Part shown: positions 15,153-20,384 of the stretch, one piece after another
Position numbering within the stretch: the stretch's first letter is position 1
Layout: each line of letters starts with the position of its first letter
From: an uncultured Lachnospiraceae bacterium
GTDB taxonomy: Bacteria; Bacillota_A; Clostridia; Lachnospirales; Lachnospiraceae
Reading direction: 5' to 3'
Length of the DNA stretch: 20,384 bases
NCBI GenBank assembly: GCA_910585855.1
Contig: CAJUGZ010000039.1
Coordinates: 1 to 20,384 of the forward strand
The notes under the pieces: model-generated
Told to the model about the DNA's origin: nothing
Seen by the model: the letters and a program-made list of their open reading frames with translations, nothing else
Databases searched by the model: none
Program-made: the position numbers and the translations under genes

Positions 15153-16194
15153 TATAAAAGAAAATGAAATGCAGAAATTTCCAGATGTACCAGATTGTGT
15201 GCATCAGGCAGTATTGGATGCATTAAAAAAGGTTGAAACGATTTCGGAACAGGAAAAAGAAATTGCACCAAAGAGAGGGCGGCATTATAAAAAACGTGTA
15301 ATCTTATTGGCAGCAGCGATTATGACAATTTTTGCTACTACAGCTTTTGCTGCTGAATTGTTTTCTTGGAATAAAAGAGCAGTAGAGTTATTTGACAGCA
15401 GTAAAGAACTTCAGGATAAATTAGTGGAGGAAGAGATTGCAAAAGATGAGTATGCCAGTGTAACAGAGAATGGATTGACAATTCGTGCAATTCAGACCAT
15501 ACAGGATGCCAACTGTTTTTATGCATTATTTGAAGTAGAGTCAGACGATCCATCAGTACTTTTAGATGAAAATAGCGAGATGGATGTAGTATATGACTGG
15601 GGAGGAGAAGAAAGCCCTTTCTGTGCAATGAGTTGGGGTTTTGCAGATGGAGAAAAAGAGGGATCTGGTCGAATGTATGAAATTTTTGGAGTAAAAAATG
15701 ATAATAACTTAGAGAAAGATCTTGTAATGAATCTTCATTTTTCAGCTTTACGGCAGGGTGGAGAAAAGGCAATGAAGGGAGAAATAGCAATAGAGGGAAA
15801 TTGGGATTTTTCGCTTGCTGTACATCAGACAGAGGGTATACATTTTTCTCTGGAGCAGGAATTTTCAATTGCAGGATATCAAGTATTAGTGCATGAAATT
15901 ATCATGTCACCGATTTCGGCTACAATTATTTGTGATGGGGTGGATATCAAAGAAATGGAGCAAGGAGAGGGAATTTGTCTAGATCAGTTGGATACTTTAT
16001 ATCCTATGCTGCTAAATGGGATAGTATATGAGGATGGAAGCATTTTAGATGAAGAGGGAAATCAGGATTTATCAGAGGGATTTTTAGAAAATGGTAATTA
16101 TTATAAAACATTTCGGCTTTCTAGTGTGGCAGAAGTAGAAAAGGTAACAGAACTTTTATTGGGAGAGCAAAAGGATCGAATTATAATAAGATAA
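15145..16194 (+). CDS. Membrane anti-sigma factor, DUF4179-like
   Basis: The 349-residue protein has a short cytoplasmic N-terminus (1-49, with HQAVLDALKKVE resembling the sigma-binding helix of such proteins), one membrane segment (about 51-70, RVILLAAAIMTIFATTAFAAELF) and a long acidic extracytoplasmic part (about 75-349). This layout and the starting motif after the membrane segment (ELFSWNKRAVELF) fit DUF4179 anti-sigma proteins that travel with ECF factors in clostridia. The ATG at 15145 is preferred over 15139, since GGGAG is about ten bases upstream. It would hold the sigma factor at the membrane until an outside signal releases it. The TAA stop touches the left end of R6. Confidence 0.82.
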   Translation: MSSIKENEMQKFPDVPDCVHQAVLDALKKVETISEQEKEIAPKRGRHYKKRVILLAAAIMTIFATTAFAAELFSWNKRAVELFDSSKELQDKLVEEEIAKDEYASVTENGLTIRAIQTIQDANCFYALFEVESDDPSVLLDENSEMDVVYDWGGEESPFCAMSWGFADGEKEGSGRMYEIFGVKNDNNLEKDLVMNLHFSALRQGGEKAMKGEIAIEGNWDFSLAVHQTEGIHFSLEQEFSIAGYQVLVHEIIMSPISATIICDGVDIKEMEQGEGICLDQLDTLYPMLLNGIVYEDGSILDEEGNQDLSEGFLENGNYYKTFRLSSVAEVEKVTELLLGEQKDRIIIR

Positions 16195-16305
16195 GGGGGG
16201 ATGCCGAAAGCCGAAGGGAGCTCTATTCCGAGCCCGCTTGCGCTTAGCATTTCCTCATAGCGAACTTGGAATAGAGCTTCCTTTCGCTTTTAGCGTCCCC
16301 CTTTA
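16192..16305. repeat. Short, internally deleted structured repeat R6 between convergent genes
   Basis: About 110 bp. The left arm (16203-16226, GCCGAAAGCCGAAGGGAGC) and right arm (16271-16294) form 19 Watson-Crick and 3 wobble pairs of 24, and the flanking G-run (16195-16200) pairs with the C-run (16297-16301). The left loop with CGCTTGCGCTTAG and the CATTTCC half of the inner stem remain, but the apical hairpin and the right loop are gone. Unlike the others, both ends are of the left type: TAAGGGGGG at one side and, on the - strand, TAAAGGGGG at the other. Each end touches the stop codon of a converging gene. Confidence 0.85.
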
Positions 16306-16776
16306 GCAAAAGAGAATGATTTTTCTTGGTGTGGTTTGAGGGGGAATACTTCTGGTAGTAACTGTGTAGTAGACCAATAAAAATCGATTTTCTAAGTTAC
16401 AGGTGACTATTTGCCCATTTACTGTTTTTATAATGGTATTTCTTGCAATATTTAAACGTAGAGATCCGTCTATAGCGATAAGGTTTTGATCAAAGTAATT
16501 TAGCATTACATTTTCATCTCGTCCGATGACAGTAACGATTTTTGCATAATACTGCGGCGGAAAGATCAGAGGAACTGGTAAGCTGCTGTCATAAAATGCA
16601 GCTACCCGCATACCTGATCGGAGTTGTCGGCTGTCGATTACAAGTGTTTCTGAATTAATGGTAAAGTTTACAATACCGTTTTCCGTGCGGATAGACATCA
16701 TTTGGCTGCAGCAGCTTCCTCCTCTTCCGATATTGAGGATTGTGCCTATAATTGGGATATAAGTTGTATTTGCCAT
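16303..16776 (-). CDS. Conserved-looking hypothetical protein
   Basis: Unrecognised 157-residue protein without signal peptide or membrane segment. It starts MANTTYIPIIGTILNIGRGG and contains two similar beta-rich stretches (GIVNFTINSETLVIDSRQLRSGMRVAAFYDSSLPVPLIFPPQYYAKIV and GSLRLNIARNTIIKTVNGQ), which suggests a small duplicated beta-barrel. A CC pair at 22-23 and the motif PVPLIFPPQY are notable. AAAGGA lies before the ATG. It is the third gene of the - strand cluster, 55 bp after the YyaL-type gene, and its TAA stop touches R6. I cannot assign a function. Confidence 0.72.
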   Translation of the reverse strand: MANTTYIPIIGTILNIGRGGSCCSQMMSIRTENGIVNFTINSETLVIDSRQLRSGMRVAAFYDSSLPVPLIFPPQYYAKIVTVIGRDENVMLNYFDQNLIAIDGSLRLNIARNTIIKTVNGQIVTCNLENRFLLVYYTVTTRSIPPQTTPRKIILFC

Positions 16777-16831
16777 AAAAAATCCTTTTTTCTTTAATTT
16801 ATGTGTCAGAGAAGGAAAGCGTTCCTGTGTA

Positions 16832-18847
16832 TTATGACAATGGAGAAATTTGATTTGTCGGTGGCAGGCAGGTATGATCTTTGCAGCGATAGTAGGTTGT
16901 TTGGTTATGAAGTAACGGATATTCCTTAGTAGGGCAGGATAGTATTTTTATAATGGCATAGAGAGGCAGTTTGGGCAGAATGGCTTCTTTTGTATCTTTT
17001 TTTGACAGTACCACAGTTATTTTTTCTGGAGGATAGGAATAAAAAAGCAGTGCAAGAAGAAACATGCTATGTCCTGTCGGATAGGGCTCTGCTTGCGAGG
17101 ATAAAAAGGCAAGCAGTTTTTTTGCAGTGGTTTGATAATATTCTTTTTCTGTTATATGGGAAAGTTGTACAAGGCAGTAAGCCATAACAGAATTTCCGCT
17201 TGGCAGAGCGCCGTCATAGGTTTCTTTTGGTCTGGCAATTAATTTGCTGTTTTCTGATCCATATAGAAAATAGCCTCCGCCTTTTGGATCGGCAAATTGC
17301 CTTTGTGCTTCCTGACAGATTTGTTCTGCCTGTGTTAGATATTCAGGCAGAGAGGTTACTTGATACAGACAGATTAATGCTGCTGTATAGTAGGCATAAT
17401 CTTCTAAAAAACCTTTGGTAAGAGCAGGATTTTCTTTCGAAGTATTGTTATGGCAAAAAGGTTTACAGCAGCTAACATAGAGAATCGAACCATTTTTTAG
17501 ATATTTTTCAATCGAACGGCAGGCATTTTCTGCTGCTGTAAGGTATTCTTTTTTTCCTGTAATTTGATATAAAAAAGAGAGAGCAGCTATCATAAGAGAA
17601 TTCCATGAAGTCAAAATTTTGTCGTCTAAATGAAGAGAAAAACGGGATTTTCGATATTGGTATAAAGCTGCTTTTTCTGATTCAAAGGGATCGAAAATTT
17701 GATTTTCATTTAAAAGATTTGGAATATTTTTTCTTTCAAAATTTCCATTTTTTGTAATGCCAAAGTAGTCACAAAAGGCAGAACCTGTTTTTTCACCCAA
17801 AATATCACAGATTTCTTTATAATCCCAGATATAGAATTTTCCCTCTTCTCTTTCACTGTCAGCGTCTTGAGCCGAATAGAATACCCCTTCTTCCCCGGTC
17901 ATTTCCCGAAGAATATAGCAGGCTGTTTTTTCAGCGGTATCTAGAAAAACAGGATCATTTGATATTTTATATGCAATAGAATAAGATAGTATCAGCAAAG
18001 CGTTGTCATAGAGCATTTTTTCAAAGTGAGGAACTAAATAGTATGGATCGGTAGAGTAACGGGAAAATCCATAACCGATTTGATCAAAGAGCCCACCTCG
18101 CCGCATTTTTTCTAATGTGATACTTGCCTGTTTCCATGCATTGGGATCTTGGTAGAGATGGGAATACAGCATAAGAAAGATAAGGTTGTGAGGCATAGGA
18201 AACTTTGGAGCTTCACCAAATCCGCCATAGTTAGGATCAAAACTTTGAGAAAAGGATTTTGCCGCTAATCTGGCAAGTCTATTACAATAGGAGGGAAGAG
18301 AAAGGTCATTTTGTATATTGTTTGGAGCGGAATTATTATTTTGTGTATGGAGAAAAGTAAGAATGGTTTCTGCAGATTTGATAAGTTCAAGACGCTGTGT
18401 ATTCCATTTATCTGCAATAGCAAGCAGCAGATCGCCAAAGCCTATCATACCGGGACGAGATAGAGGAGGATAGTAAGTGCCAGCAAAAAAAGGTTTTTGC
18501 TCTGCGGTCATAAAGATGCTCATAGGCCATCCGCCGCTGCCAGTAAGTGCTTGGCAGACAGACATATATACACTGTCAATATCTGGTCGCTCTTCTCGAT
18601 CTACTTTAATAGAAATAAAAAATTGATTTAATATATTTGCAATATCAATATTTTCGAAACATTCATGTGCCATAACATGACACCAATGGCAGGTACTATA
18701 GCCGATACTTAAGAAAATAGGTTTGTCCTCTTGTTTTGCTTTTTGAAATGCTTCTTTTCCCCAGGGATACCAGTCTACCGGATTTTGAGCGTGTTGTAAA
18801 AGATAGGGGCTGCTTTGTTCTTTTAGATGATTAAAATAGGGATTCAT
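16832..18847 (-). CDS. Thioredoxin-domain protein, YyaL/DUF255 family
   Basis: The 671-residue protein begins with the family signature LKEQSSPYLLQHAQNPVDWYPWG and carries a thioredoxin-like fold (about 1-165) with C53-H-W-C56 in STCHWCHVM, KVDREERPDID and GSGGWPMSIFMT. The rest (about 190-650) resembles an (alpha/alpha)6 barrel, as in sugar epimerase/isomerase folds: GGFGEAPKFPMPHNL, GLFDQIGYGFSRYSTD, HFEKMLYDNALL, YSAQDADSEREEGKFYIWD. The length is normal and the protein appears cytoplasmic. AAAGGAAA precedes the ATG. The biochemical role of this widespread family (YyaL in B. subtilis, SPATA20 in animals) is not settled. It starts 21 bp after the FAD/Rieske gene, so the two are very likely cotranscribed. 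Confidence 0.92.
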   Translation of the reverse strand: MNPYFNHLKEQSSPYLLQHAQNPVDWYPWGKEAFQKAKQEDKPIFLSIGYSTCHWCHVMAHECFENIDIANILNQFFISIKVDREERPDIDSVYMSVCQALTGSGGWPMSIFMTAEQKPFFAGTYYPPLSRPGMIGFGDLLLAIADKWNTQRLELIKSAETILTFLHTQNNNSAPNNIQNDLSLPSYCNRLARLAAKSFSQSFDPNYGGFGEAPKFPMPHNLIFLMLYSHLYQDPNAWKQASITLEKMRRGGLFDQIGYGFSRYSTDPYYLVPHFEKMLYDNALLILSYSIAYKISNDPVFLDTAEKTACYILREMTGEEGVFYSAQDADSEREEGKFYIWDYKEICDILGEKTGSAFCDYFGITKNGNFERKNIPNLLNENQIFDPFESEKAALYQYRKSRFSLHLDDKILTSWNSLMIAALSFLYQITGKKEYLTAAENACRSIEKYLKNGSILYVSCCKPFCHNNTSKENPALTKGFLEDYAYYTAALICLYQVTSLPEYLTQAEQICQEAQRQFADPKGGGYFLYGSENSKLIARPKETYDGALPSGNSVMAYCLVQLSHITEKEYYQTTAKKLLAFLSSQAEPYPTGHSMFLLALLFYSYPPEKITVVLSKKDTKEAILPKLPLYAIIKILSCPTKEYPLLHNQTTYYRCKDHTCLPPTNQISPLS

Positions 18848-18868
18848 AGATTTTTCCTTTCTTTTTCA

Positions 18869-20170
18869 TTATTTTAAGTTACAATCTCCGTTAGCCGGAT
18901 TATCCAATAGTGTTCCGTTTTCTGTAAATCGAGAACCATGGCAGGGGCAATCCCAAGAATGTTCTGCAGAATTCCATTTTAGGGCACAGCCAAGATGCGG
19001 ACATCGTTTTCTGGTTGGAGTAAGCAGATTCAGGATAGATTCCCAGCTATTTTTCAGAAGCTGAAGCCGAACAATACTTCTAGAAGGGCGAAAGATAGAT
19101 GCAAAGGGATTCTCCTTTTCTGCTAATTGGTCAGAAAGAATCATAGCCGCTAACATAGAAGAACTGATGCCCCATTTTTGAAATCCAGTTGCCACATAAC
19201 ACTGAGGCATATTTTTGGAATATAGTCCAATATAGGGAACTTGATCCAATGTCATACAGTCTTGTGCTGCCCAATAAGCTTTTTCTATTGAGGAAGGATA
19301 ATATTTTTCGGCAAATTCACGGAGTTCCTGCCAATTTCCGCCCTTTTTTCCGGTACGATGAGAACCGCCGCCAACAAGAAGAAGGTCTTTATAATTGCGA
19401 AAGGACATTCCTTTCGATGCTTCATCCACATAGATACCATGGAGCTTGGCAGCATGTTCAAGCGCAACTACATAGGAACGATGCTGATACATTTTTAAAA
19501 AGTACATGCCATGTTTGTTGTCAATCGGAAAATGAGTGGTTATAATCAATCGCTGATAGCGTATATTTCCTTGATCGGTGACAGCAATATTGGGGGCAAG
19601 TTCTTTTATAAAAGTATGTTCATAGATTGCTAAATTTTGTGCTATTTGAGCAAGAAATTTCAGAGGATGAAATTGTGCCTGCTGTTCAAAGCAGATTGCG
19701 CCGACAGTCGAAAACGGAAGTTCTTTTACCTCTGTAAATTTAAAAGGAAATCCTATTTGTTGTAAAGCATCTGCCTCTTTTTCCAATTTTTTTCGATTGT
19801 CAATAGAATAAACATAGGAGGGTTTTTCTTCAAAATCACAATCTATTGTCTGACAAAGTGCAAAGTATTTTTTTACTGCAGTTTGATTTGCCTGTAAATA
19901 TAATTTGGTTTTTTCTAATCCAAATCTTTTTAGCAGTTTATGGTAGATTAGACCATGCTGAGAAGTAATTTTGGCAGTGGTGTTTTTTGTAATCCCTGAG
20001 CAGATAGTTTGCCCTTCTGCCAAGATATAGTCAATTCCCTTTTCCTGTAAAAAATAAGCACACAAAATCCCTGTAATACCGCCGCCTATAATTAATACAT
20101 CTGTCTTAATATCATCCTTTAAAGTATGAAAATGAGGAAGCATAGTATACTCAGACCAAATTGAATCCAT
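18869..20170 (-). CDS. FAD-dependent oxidoreductase with C-terminal Rieske domain
   Basis: The 433-residue protein has an N-terminal dinucleotide-binding motif (VLIIGGGITGILCAYFL, about 25-41) and a DAO-type FAD domain up to about 350 (ATGFQKWGISSSMLAA near the end). A Rieske [2Fe-2S] domain follows: C390-P-H392 ... C408-P-C-H411, with CPHLGC and CPCHGS intact. This fusion resembles the YhfW-like oxidoreductases of Firmicutes; the substrate is unknown. The start at 20170 (MDSIW) is chosen because AAAGGA lies nine bases upstream; a longer frame from 20200 covers that site. It is the first gene of the - strand cluster. Confidence 0.9.
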   Translation of the reverse strand: MDSIWSEYTMLPHFHTLKDDIKTDVLIIGGGITGILCAYFLQEKGIDYILAEGQTICSGITKNTTAKITSQHGLIYHKLLKRFGLEKTKLYLQANQTAVKKYFALCQTIDCDFEEKPSYVYSIDNRKKLEKEADALQQIGFPFKFTEVKELPFSTVGAICFEQQAQFHPLKFLAQIAQNLAIYEHTFIKELAPNIAVTDQGNIRYQRLIITTHFPIDNKHGMYFLKMYQHRSYVVALEHAAKLHGIYVDEASKGMSFRNYKDLLLVGGGSHRTGKKGGNWQELREFAEKYYPSSIEKAYWAAQDCMTLDQVPYIGLYSKNMPQCYVATGFQKWGISSSMLAAMILSDQLAEKENPFASIFRPSRSIVRLQLLKNSWESILNLLTPTRKRCPHLGCALKWNSAEHSWDCPCHGSRFTENGTLLDNPANGDCNLK

Positions 20171-20198
20171 AAATAAAATCCTTTCATTGATTAAATAC

Positions 20199-20222
20199 AT
20201 GTACCAGATAAGATAGGTACAT
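20199..20222. promoter_or_regulatory. Inverted repeat, probable operator of the - strand operon
   Basis: ATGTACC (20199-20205) and GGTACAT (20216-20222) form a perfect 7-bp dyad with a 10-base spacer. It lies about 30 bases before the oxidoreductase start and just downstream of a possible -10 box (TATAAA on the - strand, 20232-20237). A repressor bound here would block transcription. No regulator gene is visible in the window. Confidence 0.5.
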
Positions 20223-20237
20223 TTTGTGTAATTTATA

Positions 20238-20384
20238 GATATTTATTCTTTGATAGAATTTTTTTGTTATTTCTCAGGTGAGGAAATTAAGAATTAGAAT
20301 TTGCAAAATAGAAAGAAAAAAGGGAGAAGAATTTCCTATTTACATGGTAGGATTTCGCAGAGTATTCCACTCTATGAAAACAGA
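20238..20384. other. Upstream intergenic end of the window
   Basis: A/T-rich sequence. A + strand frame opens with ATG at 20344 (MVGFRRVFHSMKT) and runs off the end; AGGGAG lies about 18 bases upstream, too far for a convincing ribosome site. It may be the start of a divergent gene or nothing. A short inverted repeat AGAGT/ACTCT (20360-20373) is present. Confidence 0.25.

Noticed and set aside
15338..15868. Long - frame of 176 codons inside the anti-sigma gene
   Set aside because: It lies opposite a convincing gene, with composition typical of an antisense shadow and no ribosome site.
2902..16305. Insertion sequence with its own transposase
   Set aside because: No transposase frame exists in any unit or in the window; if mobile, the units are non-autonomous.

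Overview
The window looks like a chromosome segment of a low-GC Gram-positive anaerobe of the class Clostridia, most like Lachnospiraceae. This rests on the base composition, strong AGGAGG-type ribosome sites, the LicT/PTS logic, an ECF sigma factor paired with a DUF4179-like anti-sigma factor, and a LacL/LacM-type split beta-galactosidase. The species cannot be named from the sequence alone.

Left part (1-12.6 kb, all + strand): a sugar-use block. It opens with a ribonucleic antiterminator overlapping a terminator, followed by licT and the beta-glucoside PTS permease bglP (EIIBCA). Then come a 6-phospho-beta-glucosidase (bglA), HPr (ptsH) and enzyme I (ptsI). After these lie lacL and lacM, the two subunits of a heterodimeric GH2 beta-galactosidase, and a GH51 alpha-L-arabinofuranosidase. 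Together they can import and split beta-glucosides, with both general PTS proteins encoded on site, and can trim galactose and arabinose from plant oligosaccharides. No importer for the latter is in view.

The most unusual content is a family of dispersed structured repeats, called R1-R6 here: five full copies, one internally deleted copy (R6) and one right-half remnant (R1b). Each full copy has a 24-bp outer stem, a conserved asymmetric internal loop, an invariant inner stem and an apical hairpin. The stems differ between copies but stay complementary within each copy, while the loops are almost invariant. Every left end carries TAG or TAA at its boundary, and all + copies start directly after a gene's stop codon. 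R1/R2 and R3/R4 form nested inverted pairs around bglA-ptsH-ptsI, and R5 lies between lacL and lacM.

Middle part (12.6-16.2 kb): a decayed ABC-transporter ATPase pseudogene (-), a secreted protein with nine 26-residue Cys/His/Asp-rich repeats (-), and, divergent from it, an ECF sigma factor overlapping its membrane anti-sigma factor (+), preceded by a likely self-recognised promoter.

Right part (16.2-20.4 kb, - strand): a probable three-gene operon. It runs from a FAD oxidoreductase with a C-terminal Rieske domain, through a YyaL-type thioredoxin-fold protein, to an unrecognised 157-residue protein. A perfect inverted repeat, probably an operator, lies just upstream. R6 lies between this operon and the converging anti-sigma gene.
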